From assembly GCF_001494595.1 (NCBI RefSeq), contig NZ_LN929908.1, positions 1,587,716 through 1,651,715 of the forward strand: a DNA stretch of 64,000 nt. The letters run 5' to 3'. Of this stretch, positions 1 to 7,900 are shown piece by piece. Below the pieces are notes generated by a model, which saw only the letters and a list, made by a program, of their open reading frames with translations, did not search any database and had not been told where the DNA came from. The position numbers and the translations under genes are program-made. The DNA is from Mycobacterium sp. M26. GTDB lineage: Bacteria; Actinomycetota; Actinomycetes; Mycobacteriales; Mycobacteriaceae. Positions within the stretch are counted from its first letter, which is position 1. The number at the start of each line of letters is the position of its first letter.

Positions 1-57
1 ACCGACGTCTGCCAGAACTATCCGCCCGCCGACATGTCGGTCTGGGCGTGGACGTAG
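1..57 (+). CDS. C-terminus of a DUF5078-like secreted protein (partial)
   Basis: The first 57 bases are open and end in TAG at 55-57. The 18 codons finish in YPPADMSVWAWT, nearly the same as the end of the complete secreted protein at 7445-7900 (YPPDDMSVWNW), including an upstream TDVC. It is therefore the tail of a paralogue whose start lies outside the window. That paralogue is a small mycobacterial secreted protein of unknown function. The next gene starts 15 bases later on the same strand, so the two may share a transcript. Confidence 0.65.
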   Translation, partial: TDVCQNYPPADMSVWAWT

Positions 58-72
58 CAAGGGAGCGATTTC

Positions 73-969
73 ATGCCGAACACCGTGCCGGACAACGAGT
101 CCAACGACGTTCCCGAGCTGGATCACCTCATCAACGAACCGAGCCGGGTGCAGACCCTCACCAAAGCGATCCTGGCGGTGGCCGACCGATTGAACCCGAT
201 CGTGGATTTCGGTAAACCCTATGTCGACGGATTGGAGAACCTGCCCCGGGACGGGCGCTTCCTGCTGGTGGGTAACCACACGGCATTCGGGATCGCCGAG
301 ATCCTCATGATCCCGTATTTCGTGCACCGGGAACTCGGGATCCGGGTGCGCGCGCTGGCCGACCAGCAGTTCGGGACCATGACCGGCTTGGTCGCCGACG
401 TCATGGCGGCGGCCGGAGGGGTCGTCGGCACCCCGGAGAACGCCGCCATGCTCATGGCCAACGACCAGACCGTCCTGGTGTTCCCGGGCGGTGGGCGGGA
501 GATGCCGAAGTTCAAAGGCGAGAAGTACCAGTTGAATTGGGAGCGCCGGATCGGATTCGCCCGGCTGGCAATCGCGCATGAGTACCCGATTGTCCCGGTC
601 GGGCTGGTGGGCGGTGACGACGTCTATCACGGCCTGGTGGAACGAGACAGCCTGGTGGGCCGGATCAGTCAGTTCCTCGGCAGTCGCATCGGTGGCAGGC
701 CGGAGATGGTCATGCCGCCGGTTCGTGGCCTCGGGCCGACACTATTGCCCGATCCCCAGCGGATGTACCTGCGGTTCGGGACGCCCATCACCACCGTGAA
801 ACCGGCGCGGACGAAAGTCGAGACCTGGCAGGCGACGGTCAAACAGGAGACGCAGACCGCGCTTGAAGTGATCCTCGCCGATCTGCAGAAGCTGCGCGCC
901 ACCGACCCCTACCGCAAGCTCAACCCGCTGGGCTGGGCGCGGGCCGTGCAGCCGTCAGCCGCGTCCTAG
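73..969 (+). CDS. PlsC-like lysophospholipid acyltransferase family protein
   Basis: A 298-residue acyltransferase of the lysophospholipid/glycerolipid (PlsC-like) superfamily, expected to transfer an acyl chain from acyl-CoA to a lipid alcohol at the membrane. Visible motifs are GNHTAFG near residue 66, in the place of the NHxxxxD block, and VFPGGGRE near residue 137, in the place of the FPEGTRS block. The aspartate of the usual HX4D dyad is not at its normal spacing after the histidine, as in some diacylglycerol-acyltransferase-like relatives. The ATG has GGGAG about nine bases upstream. The stop overlaps the convergent aldo/keto reductase by 15 bases. The acceptor lipid cannot be told. Confidence 0.75.
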   Translation: MPNTVPDNESNDVPELDHLINEPSRVQTLTKAILAVADRLNPIVDFGKPYVDGLENLPRDGRFLLVGNHTAFGIAEILMIPYFVHRELGIRVRALADQQFGTMTGLVADVMAAAGGVVGTPENAAMLMANDQTVLVFPGGGREMPKFKGEKYQLNWERRIGFARLAIAHEYPIVPVGLVGGDDVYHGLVERDSLVGRISQFLGSRIGGRPEMVMPPVRGLGPTLLPDPQRMYLRFGTPITTVKPARTKVETWQATVKQETQTALEVILADLQKLRATDPYRKLNPLGWARAVQPSAAS

Positions 970-1926
970 CCGCTCCCGCACGGTGTCGGTGATGAACCGC
1001 ACCGGTGACGCCGGCCGAAATGCCTTGGCGGCCGCGGTCAGCGCATCCCGGGACGCGGCGGGCAGTTCGATATCGGCTGCGGCCACGTTGAACTCGAGTT
1101 GCTCGACGCTGGAGGCGCCGGGGATGGCGACCACCCCGGGAAGGCTGATGAGCCAGGCCAGTGCCACCTGAGCCGGCTGGGCATTCACCTCGGATGCCAC
1201 CTCGCGCAGCGTCTGCAGCAGCGGTTCGGCCCGCCGCAGGTTCTCGGTCCCGAACAGCGGGTTGACCGCGCGAATCCCGCCCGGGCGGTTATCGAGTCCG
1301 TACTTGCCGCCCAGCAGACCCTGCTCCAGCGGGCTCCACGCGATGATGATCCGGTTCTCCTGCTCGGCGAACGGCACGAGATCGTCGAGCGGGCCGGCGT
1401 GCGCCAGCGAGAAGTGCACCTGATTGCTGATCACCGGGCGGCCCAGCGCGGCATCGGCTTTGCGCCACCGGGACAGCGAGTAGTTGGACACTCCGGCCGC
1501 GCCGATCGCGCCGCTGTCCAGCAGATCGCGCATACCCGGCATGATCACCGAATCCGGCACCACCGGGTTGGGTTGATGAATCTGGTAGAGCGGAATCCGG
1601 TCCAAACCCAGTCGCTGGGCGCTGGCCTTCTCGCGCTGGCGGATCACCGGCGGGAAGGGCGCCACCGGGAACACCTTGCTGGCCACCGCCACGTTGGCCC
1701 GTTGCGCGCCGAGTGCCTCGCCGAGAATCCGCTCACTGCGCCCGAAGCCGTAGACCTCGGCGGTGTCAAAGAATGTCACGCCCAGCGCCAAAGCGCGTTG
1801 CACGATCTCGCGGGCCGCGCCCTCGGCGTACTCGTCGCCGTAACCCCATTCGCTGGAACCGAACTGCCAGGTGCCCAGACCGATCCGGCTGACCCGGCCC
1901 ACACCCTCGACGTCGATGTACTTCAT
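955..1926 (-). CDS. Aldo/keto reductase
   Basis: A 323-residue NADP(H)-dependent TIM-barrel aldo/keto reductase. The catalytic tetrad is readable: Asp and Tyr in FFDTAEVYG (about residues 53-61), Lys in VASKVF, and His in YQIHQPNP. The C-terminal half has the family block IPGASSVEQLEFN that binds the cofactor phosphate. It is the last gene of a tight minus-strand operon (NTF2-like, DUF4185, DUF427, AKR), starting nine bases after the DUF427 stop. The substrate is unknown; such enzymes reduce diverse aldehydes and ketones. Confidence 0.85.
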   Translation of the reverse strand: MKYIDVEGVGRVSRIGLGTWQFGSSEWGYGDEYAEGAAREIVQRALALGVTFFDTAEVYGFGRSERILGEALGAQRANVAVASKVFPVAPFPPVIRQREKASAQRLGLDRIPLYQIHQPNPVVPDSVIMPGMRDLLDSGAIGAAGVSNYSLSRWRKADAALGRPVISNQVHFSLAHAGPLDDLVPFAEQENRIIIAWSPLEQGLLGGKYGLDNRPGGIRAVNPLFGTENLRRAEPLLQTLREVASEVNAQPAQVALAWLISLPGVVAIPGASSVEQLEFNVAAADIELPAASRDALTAAAKAFRPASPVRFITDTVRERLGRG

Positions 1927-1935
1927 GCCACCAAC

Positions 1936-2613
1936 CTACGTGGCCGGCAGCTGTGCCTGCATCGCGGTCTTGTCCGGGTCAAAGCTGAGGAGGCCGGCGA
2001 TGGGCAGGCTCTCCGGCAGCGGGTCGTCATAACTCCACGCGACGTCGTCGACCACGACGTCGCCGATCCTGGCCGACCAATAGGTCGCCACGCCCTTGTA
2101 GTTGCAGTAACTGGTGGTCTCGGTTGGGGTGAGCAGGTCCATCCGGACCTGGTCGCGGGCGACATACAGCCGCGGCTCGAGTGCGGTCTCGAACAGGATC
2201 ATGGTGTCGTCGGTGTCGACCAACGTCGTGCCGGCGACCTCGACGCGCAGCCGCCGAGTGGTCGGCCGGCAGTCCACCCGGTGATACGGGTTGGGCGGAT
2301 AGTGGACCAGCCGCCGGCCCTCCTCGAGCCAGGTGTCCACCGAATTCCAGCGCACCACAACGTAGCCCGGCGCCAGCGGTTCGGGCTCATGGGGCAGGTC
2401 GCCGACCTCGTCGTGCGGGAAGGCGTAGCTCAGCGGCTCGCCGGCGCGGTGCACCAGCAGCGCCCGCTCGGTGTCGATCACCGTGCGGCCGTGGCGAATT
2501 GCCTGCACGCGCCGGGGGTGTGGCTCCAGGTAGACCAGCGCCTCGGGGATCGGGGCGGAGAACCTGCCTGCGGGATCAGGCCCCAGCGGTCCCCGTCCCG
2601 CCACCAGGCTCAC
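1936..2613 (-). CDS. DUF427 domain protein
   Basis: A 225-residue protein. The C-terminal half (about 110-200) has the DUF427 signature SYCNYKGVATYWSA with downstream WSYDDPLPE, and the N-terminal half looks like a second, more divergent copy of the fold (RVQAIRHGRTVIDTERALLV). The family is a small beta-rich fold with no firmly assigned activity. The GTG start at 2613 lies four bases after the DUF4185 stop, so translation is probably coupled. No signal peptide is visible, so it is likely cytoplasmic. Confidence 0.8.
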   Translation of the reverse strand: MSLVAGRGPLGPDPAGRFSAPIPEALVYLEPHPRRVQAIRHGRTVIDTERALLVHRAGEPLSYAFPHDEVGDLPHEPEPLAPGYVVVRWNSVDTWLEEGRRLVHYPPNPYHRVDCRPTTRRLRVEVAGTTLVDTDDTMILFETALEPRLYVARDQVRMDLLTPTETTSYCNYKGVATYWSARIGDVVVDDVAWSYDDPLPESLPIAGLLSFDPDKTAMQAQLPAT

Positions 2614-2617
2614 CGGA

Positions 2618-4453
2618 TCACACCACCGTGGTGTGCAGCGGCGTCAGGTCGGTCTGCATCAGCGTGACGTTGTACGGACCCCACAGCGACATGTTCCAGT
2701 ACAGGTTGCTGACGTCGGCGTTGCCGCTGCTGTCCGTCAGCTTTCCGGTGCCCGACCACGGATGGATCATCGGCGCGTAGAGCCCCGGGTACTGCACCGA
2801 GGTCGCGATGGTGATCGGATCCGACCACGGGCCCTCGGGCCGGTCGGCGGTGCGCAGCACCACGTTGTTCTGGCCGTTGCCGTACAGCACCACGTACTTG
2901 TCCAGATACTCGTTGTACTGCACCGACATCTCGCTGACGTTGCCGCCGGTCTTGGCTCCGGTCAGCCCGGCGAACCAGCCGCCGAAGAAGTTCGGGTTGT
3001 TGGCCAGATCGATGATCGGCCCGAACAGGCCGGGGGAGCTGGTGGAGTCACCGAGGATCGGTGCGGCGACGGCGGGTTTGCCCTGCACCCAGTTACTGCC
3101 GTCCCAGTACTCGTACTTGCTCAGATCGGTGATGTTGTCCTTGGCCACCCGCGACAGGTAGGCCGACCCGGCCCGCCCGGACGGTGTGCCGAAGGCGTAC
3201 ACATACTGCGGGTCACCCTCGGCCACCTGGTCGGCGGGCTGCAGCACGTAGGCGGCCTGCTGGAAGTTCTGGCTGCCCGGCACATACGGCGTCGAGGACC
3301 GGAACCACCCGGCCGAGCGGATCGTCGAGGGCACCAGCACCCACTTGTCGGTGGCCTGGTCGTACATCGAGATCGCCGAGTAGTTGGTGGTCCAGCGGCC
3401 CGGGGTGTCCCAGGACTTGACCGACATGTAGTTGACGTACTGCTGCTGGTTCACCGAGATCGCCGCCGTCGGGATGATCGTCACCTCGGAGTTGAGGATC
3501 GGGAACAGCGCACCCGGCGCACTCGGAATGAACTGGTAGGCATAGCCGGTCTGCAGCAGGCTCAGTCCGTTGGTGAGGTTCGTGTCGGTGCTGAGCAGCA
3601 AGACGTTCGAGCGCCAGTCGCCGGTCATGTTCGGCCCGCTGAAGGTATCGCCGAACGCCAGCTGGATCTTGCCGGTCAGCCCGTTCTCCCACATGATGCC
3701 GAGATCGGTCCCGTAGATCCCGAAGCCGTTGGTGATTCCCGGACCGGTCACCCAGCCGACGTTGCGGGTGGCCAGCGTCCCCGTCGAGGTGGTTGCCGCG
3801 GCGGCCACAGCAGCCGTCTGGGCGGCCTGGGCAGCCTGGACGGTGGCGGGCGTGGTGTCGAGTTCACGTCGCGTCCAGGCGGCCAGCGTCCAGATCGCCG
3901 GGGACGGAGCGGGTGTCGGGGCGACCGGCGAGGTGGCGGTTCCCACTGGGGCCAGCCCGACGGCCGACAGGATGCGCGACACCACGGGTGCGGCGACTGG
4001 GATGGCGGTGGCTTTCGGCGGTGTGACGATGCGGTTTACCGGTTCGGTGACGGCGGTGCTTCCCGTCGCTGCTGCCGGGACCGGTTCGGCCGCGGCACTC
4101 TCCGGAGCTGACGACGCAGCCGACGATGAGGTCGTGGTCCCGCTGGTGACGGCGCCCCCGGAACTCGTCACGACGGGCCGCGCGGCCGCGCTCTTGCCGG
4201 ACTTCTTCGACGATGACGCACTGGAATCCGATCCCGGTGTGCGCGGGCTGCGTGCCGAGGACCCCGTCGACTTCGACGCGTCCTTACCCGGGGAACTCGC
4301 GGTCGAGCCGGCGCCGCCGGCGCCCGGGCTGTCGTCAGCCCAGGCCGCCGCGCTGCCGTTGGCGATGGCCGCGCCGACCCCCAGCGCTACCGCCAGCGCC
4401 CCCATCCGGCCCACGTACATCCCTGCATTCTTCGAAGCACCCATCAAAGCCAC
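2618..4453 (-). CDS. Secreted DUF4185 domain protein with low-complexity N-terminal region
   Basis: A 611-residue protein. Residues 1-40 form a signal peptide (KNAGMYVGRMGALAVALGVG... AWADD). About 40-230 is Ser/Ala/Thr/Pro-rich low complexity, a likely cell-envelope linker. About 230-610 is a DUF4185 domain that opens with VTGPGITNGFGIYGTDLGI and contains many Trp/Tyr/Gly blocks; DUF4185 resembles five-bladed beta-propeller glycosidase-like folds. This domain is common in large secreted mycobacterial proteins, sometimes fused to PE modules. It sits six bases downstream of the NTF2-like gene. The substrate is unknown. Confidence 0.8.
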   Translation of the reverse strand: MALMGASKNAGMYVGRMGALAVALGVGAAIANGSAAAWADDSPGAGGAGSTASSPGKDASKSTGSSARSPRTPGSDSSASSSKKSGKSAAARPVVTSSGGAVTSGTTTSSSAASSAPESAAAEPVPAAATGSTAVTEPVNRIVTPPKATAIPVAAPVVSRILSAVGLAPVGTATSPVAPTPAPSPAIWTLAAWTRRELDTTPATVQAAQAAQTAAVAAAATTSTGTLATRNVGWVTGPGITNGFGIYGTDLGIMWENGLTGKIQLAFGDTFSGPNMTGDWRSNVLLLSTDTNLTNGLSLLQTGYAYQFIPSAPGALFPILNSEVTIIPTAAISVNQQQYVNYMSVKSWDTPGRWTTNYSAISMYDQATDKWVLVPSTIRSAGWFRSSTPYVPGSQNFQQAAYVLQPADQVAEGDPQYVYAFGTPSGRAGSAYLSRVAKDNITDLSKYEYWDGSNWVQGKPAVAAPILGDSTSSPGLFGPIIDLANNPNFFGGWFAGLTGAKTGGNVSEMSVQYNEYLDKYVVLYGNGQNNVVLRTADRPEGPWSDPITIATSVQYPGLYAPMIHPWSGTGKLTDSSGNADVSNLYWNMSLWGPYNVTLMQTDLTPLHTTVV

Positions 4454-4459
4454 CCCTCA

Positions 4460-4846
4460 TCAACTGTTCTGCAGCAGTTCACCCATCGCGGGAACGATCG
4501 TGTGTAAAGCCTTCAGCGGTCTGATCATCACCTTGACGGAGGTGATCTTGCCGTCGTCGTTCCAGTGGATCATGTCGATGCCCTCGACAGTCACGCCGTC
4601 GACCTCAGCGGCGAATTCCAGTACCGCCGAACGGCTCTCGATCCACTTGCCGACGTAGCGGAAGTTCGCAGCGGAGAACAACGTCTCGGCGGCCCGCAGA
4701 TACTTCGCCGTCAGCTCCCTGCCCCGCTGGGGGGTGAACACCGCGGGCGAGTAGAACACGGCATCCTCGGCGAGCAGGTCCTCGAGTTCGTCGGTCTTCC
4801 CGGACTCGATGACGCGCAGCCATCGATCGATGACAGAAACGGTCAC
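4460..4846 (-). CDS. NTF2-like (SnoaL-type) protein
   Basis: A 128-residue single-domain protein of the nuclear-transport-factor-2-like cone fold. The N-terminal helix pattern VIDRWLRVIESGKTDELEDLL is followed by AEDAVFYSP, and a C-terminal strand block contains DMIHWNDDGKITSVKVMIRP, the typical end of the SnoaL/limonene-epoxide-hydrolase-like group. Such proteins are cyclases, isomerases, hydrolases or ligand binders; no catalytic residue can be assigned from sequence alone. It is the first gene of the minus-strand operon running to 955 and diverges from the lipoprotein at 5103 across about 256 bases. Confidence 0.75.
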   Translation of the reverse strand: MTVSVIDRWLRVIESGKTDELEDLLAEDAVFYSPAVFTPQRGRELTAKYLRAAETLFSAANFRYVGKWIESRSAVLEFAAEVDGVTVEGIDMIHWNDDGKITSVKVMIRPLKALHTIVPAMGELLQNS

Positions 4847-5102
4847 CTCGCTGGTCCTTTCGCATTACGGGCTTCCAGCGTCCCACAGCCGCCCGGTTCG
4901 GTGGTTCGGGTAGGTCCAGTCGACGCGAAATTGGGACCTTCGTACCCCGATGCCCGCGAAGCCAGCAAAGAAAAAACATTGCTCAAGTGGTTGCCAGTTC
5001 TGCAGATTCGTGACAGTATTCTCCCGTCCGGCGAAGTCAAATGCCGCCGGCCAGAATTTTCGCGGCGAACCTTTTTCTCGCCGCCAGAAGAGGAGAAATC
5101 CC

Positions 5103-5384
5103 ATGAACGCAGGTCGTTCCTACGCCAGCCTGGCAATTGTTGCCGGCACCTCCATGCTGATCGCCTTCAGTTCGCTCGTCGCCGGTTGCGGCAACGACAG
5201 TAAAGAGGCTCCGGTCAGCACGACCCCGACGAGCAGCACACCGGCCTCCAGTGCGCCGGTGTCGCCGACGGAGAAGTCGCTGAGCCCGACCGAGGGCAAC
5301 AAGTTCACCCCGCCGGTGGTCGCCCCGCCCGCACCCACCGAGGGCACCGGCAACCACCATCACGGCCTGAACGGCATCGGCTAG
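5103..5384 (+). CDS. Small Pro/Thr-rich lipoprotein
   Basis: A 93-residue predicted lipoprotein. A hydrophobic signal segment (ASLAIVAGTSMLIAF) runs into the lipobox LVAGC at about residue 29, followed by a short Ser/Thr/Pro-rich chain ending in NHHHGLNGIG. The frame is open further upstream to 4950, but the ATG at 5103 is preferred because AGAGGAG lies eight bases before it and the signal peptide starts there. The product is probably anchored at the outer face of the cytoplasmic membrane. The histidine cluster near the C-terminus could bind metal, but this is speculation. It ends on the convergent SRPBCC gene. Confidence 0.75.
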   Translation: MNAGRSYASLAIVAGTSMLIAFSSLVAGCGNDSKEAPVSTTPTSSTPASSAPVSPTEKSLSPTEGNKFTPPVVAPPAPTEGTGNHHHGLNGIG

Positions 5385-5857
5385 GCCGATCCGGCCTGCA
5401 GTTCCCGCGCGATCGCGGCGTGATAGCGATCGATGTTGGCCGGGTTGACGATTCGGAAGAAGCCGTCGGGCATCGGTTCGTCGCGGGGCGCTTCGATGGT
5501 CATGGTGCGGCGGAACAGGGTGAGGCCCTCGCCGGGCTGGGTGAAGTGATACTGCACGGTGATCCGGCCTGCCATCCCGCCGTTGCCCTGCCGGTCGTGA
5601 CCGAGTCGGCCCACCGAGGTGAACTCCCACAGTGACGGCCGGACCGCGATCGCCAGGTGCCAGGTGAAGATGCGCTCGCCATCGGGCCCGCCCTCTTCCC
5701 AGGTGTCACCGACCTTCAGCGGCAGTGCGTCGAGCTTGCCGACGTAGTTGCTGCCGGGGTAGGTCTTGGTCCAGTTGGCCGGATTGGTGACGAAGTCGTA
5801 GAGCGTTTCCGGCGAGTGCTGGAATACCGTCTCCGAACTCGTTGTGACGATGCCCAA
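5381..5857 (-). CDS. SRPBCC (START-like) family protein
   Basis: A START/polyketide-cyclase-like protein that folds round a hydrophobic pocket. The typical opening block HSPETLYDFVTNPANWTKTYPG is followed by alternating strands and a long C-terminal helix (NIDRYHAAIARELQ). The frame reaches 5902, but the TTG at 5857 has GAAAGG nine bases upstream and starts just before the family block, giving 158 residues. The gene converges on the lipoprotein (four-base overlap) and diverges from the phosphotransferase at 5952. The ligand is unknown. Confidence 0.75.
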   Translation of the reverse strand: MGIVTTSSETVFQHSPETLYDFVTNPANWTKTYPGSNYVGKLDALPLKVGDTWEEGGPDGERIFTWHLAIAVRPSLWEFTSVGRLGHDRQGNGGMAGRITVQYHFTQPGEGLTLFRRTMTIEAPRDEPMPDGFFRIVNPANIDRYHAAIARELQAGSA

Positions 5858-5951
5858 TTGGGGTGCCCTTTCACCTCGGCGATGTGTGCGTAGTTTACAC
5901 ATTCGCGTCGATTTGTAACTATCTACCGGCTCCGCCGGATAGTGTTCGACG

Positions 5952-7076
5952 ATGCGTTCGGTGATCCGGTTCGGAGCTCATGTCGGCCGCGGGGTGCATC
6001 GGCTTGCCGTCGACACCGCGCTGGGCGCCCGTCGTGACTTCCCGCGCCGCATCGACGATCTCGACGCGGCCGCCCTGTCGACGATCATCGGCCGGTCGGT
6101 GGCCACCGTCTCCCGGCTGGACGGCACCGCGGGCACCTCGAGTCGCGCCCGGCTCGCCCTGAGCGGCGACGGCGTTCCGGACTCGGTGTTCGTCAAGATG
6201 TCGGCGGCCACCGCGGGCATCCGGATGCTGGGGGAGTTGGCGTCGCTGGGTGAAACCGAGGCGCGCTTCTACGGCGAACTCGCCCCGCTGCTGCGCACCG
6301 GCGTGCCGCACTGCCACGGCTCGGCGTTCGACGCGGTCACCGGGCGGTTCGTCATCGTCCTGGAAGACATGGCCGCCACGGACTGCCTGTTCCCCGACAC
6401 CCTGCATCCGCTGTCGACCGACCAGCTGGCTCAGGTGCTCGAGGTGCTTGCCGGACTCCACGCCACGTTCTGGGGTCGACTGCCTGTCCAGCCCGGGGGC
6501 AGCGGCCCGTTCGGCTGGCTGCAGGCCCCGTCGTCGGATCCGGCCAACCTGCTCACGCCATCGGTGATGAAGCTGTCGGCTCGCAAGCTTGCACAGACCA
6601 CCTCGATCCCGGTGGACGCCGGCCGCTACCTCTGGGAGAACTTCGGCCACGCCACCGCCGTTGTCGACAGCGGCCCGCATACCGTCCTGCACGGCGACAG
6701 TCATCCCGGAAACACCTACTTCCGGGATGGCCGGGCCGGACTGCTGGACTGGCAGGTGGTGCGCCGTGGCCATCCGTCACGCGATCTCGCGTATGCGATC
6801 GTGCTCGGCACGCCCGCCACCGACCGCCACGACGTGGAGGCTGACCTGCTGGCCGTCTACCGGTCGGCTCTGAAGGCCGCTGGCGGGCCGGATCTCGACG
6901 GCGACGAGCTGTGGACCCGGTACCGGCAGGCGGTGGTCCACCCGTACCTGTCCGCGCTGAGCACGGCGGGTCTGGGCGGGCTGCAGGATGACGATATCGC
7001 CCTGGAGGGATTGCGCCGGGCGGTCACCGCGCTCGACGAGCTCGAGACGGTCACCGCCCTGGCGGCGGCCCGGTGA
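5952..7076 (+). CDS. Aminoglycoside-phosphotransferase-like kinase family protein
   Basis: A 374-residue member of the APH/choline-kinase-like phosphotransferase fold. The catalytic loop HGDSHPGNTYF (about residues 246-256) holds the catalytic Asp and the Asn, and LLDWQVVRRGHPSRDLAYAI (about 263-282) holds the metal-binding Asp. The N-terminal lobe is short and divergent. Mycobacteria carry many such genes; most act on small metabolites or acyl-CoA-related substrates rather than antibiotics, so resistance should not be inferred. The gene diverges from the SRPBCC gene and converges on the secreted protein at 7078. Confidence 0.8.
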   Translation: MRSVIRFGAHVGRGVHRLAVDTALGARRDFPRRIDDLDAAALSTIIGRSVATVSRLDGTAGTSSRARLALSGDGVPDSVFVKMSAATAGIRMLGELASLGETEARFYGELAPLLRTGVPHCHGSAFDAVTGRFVIVLEDMAATDCLFPDTLHPLSTDQLAQVLEVLAGLHATFWGRLPVQPGGSGPFGWLQAPSSDPANLLTPSVMKLSARKLAQTTSIPVDAGRYLWENFGHATAVVDSGPHTVLHGDSHPGNTYFRDGRAGLLDWQVVRRGHPSRDLAYAIVLGTPATDRHDVEADLLAVYRSALKAAGGPDLDGDELWTRYRQAVVHPYLSALSTAGLGGLQDDDIALEGLRRAVTALDELETVTALAAAR

Positions 7077-7077
7077 A

Positions 7078-7365
7078 CTACTTGGCGCAGTTGATCGTCA
7101 CGTAGGCTATCGGCTGGCTGCCCGCCGAACCGGCGGTGTTGATGTCGGTCACCGTGCACTGCGACAACCCTGCGTTGGGGACGCCGTTCTCGTACTGCAG
7201 AGACACGTCGTATCCCGCGGCATCGAGGTCGCCGATGGTGGCGGCTGCCGACTCCGAACCGGGCTCGGGGATGTTGGGCGGATCGGCAAACGCCATGGGA
7301 GCCAAGGCGATCGACACGCCAAGGCCGATCGTCACAGAGGTGGCGCAACGCAAGCGGATCGACAT
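7078..7365 (-). CDS. Small secreted protein, mycobacterial type, function unknown
   Basis: About 95 residues from the internal ATG at 7365 (the frame is open to 7395). A signal peptide MSIRLRCATSVTIGLG... ends near AFADP. The mature part is about 70 residues with two cysteines (SQCTVTDI and TINCAK) that could form a disulfide. Many short exported mycobacterial proteins look like this, and no function is assigned. It lies 49 bases downstream of the DUF5078-like gene and may be the last gene of the mmpS-mmpL transcript. Confidence 0.65.
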   Translation of the reverse strand: MSIRLRCATSVTIGLGVSIALAPMAFADPPNIPEPGSESAAATIGDLDAAGYDVSLQYENGVPNAGLSQCTVTDINTAGSAGSQPIAYVTINCAK

Positions 7366-7444
7366 GTCAGGACTGTCGCGGTTGCGGCTTGCCAACCGGG
7401 GGACGACAGGTGAACGGATCCCTAACGGGACGTGTCGGGTCAGC

Positions 7445-7900
7445 TCACCAGTTCCACACGGACATATCGTCCGGCGGGTAGTTCATGCAGACGTCGGTGG
7501 TCTTGGCGGCCACGCCCTTGTTGTTGAAGAACAGCTTGGCGTGGTTGGGCCAGCGGAAGACCAGCGGATCGGAGTAGATGTTGGTGGCCATCTCCTCCGA
7601 CCAGCCGCGGCGCGCCGCGGCGTCCAGCGAGTAGAACCAGTGCACGTAGTCCTGGGCTGCCTGCTGCACGTCGGCCGGCTTGTTGTTGTAGTCGATCATG
7701 TAGCGCTCGTAATAGACGGGCGTGACGTCGCGGGCCGCCGCCATGATCTGCTCGGCCGTGCAGGTCGTGATGATCATGCGGTGCGGGATCGGGTAGTCAT
7801 CCGAGGCGTCCGCCGACGCCGTCGCCGGCATCGCCAGCGCGGCCATACCCAGCGCCGCCGCAGCCGCTCCCATGCGGACAGTCCTGCTCATCGTTGTCAT
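7445..7900 (-). CDS. DUF5078-like secreted protein
   Basis: A 151-residue exported protein. The signal peptide covers roughly residues 1-31 (MGAAAAALGMAALAMPATASA). The mature domain has two cysteines (TTCTAEQ near the start, TTDVCMNYPP near the end) and an aromatic-rich core (YYERYMIDYNN, DYVHWFYSLDAAARRGW). Assignment to DUF5078 is from memory and tentative. The start overlaps the mmpL stop by four bases (ATGA), which couples it to the transporter and suggests a periplasmic role next to MmpL/MmpS. A paralogue ends at base 57. Confidence 0.75.
   Translation of the reverse strand: MTTMSRTVRMGAAAAALGMAALAMPATASADASDDYPIPHRMIITTCTAEQIMAAARDVTPVYYERYMIDYNNKPADVQQAAQDYVHWFYSLDAAARRGWSEEMATNIYSDPLVFRWPNHAKLFFNNKGVAAKTTDVCMNYPPDDMSVWNW

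Noticed and set aside
1099..2667. 522-codon plus-strand open frame
   Set aside because: Lies opposite the intact AKR and DUF427 genes and has shadow-type composition.
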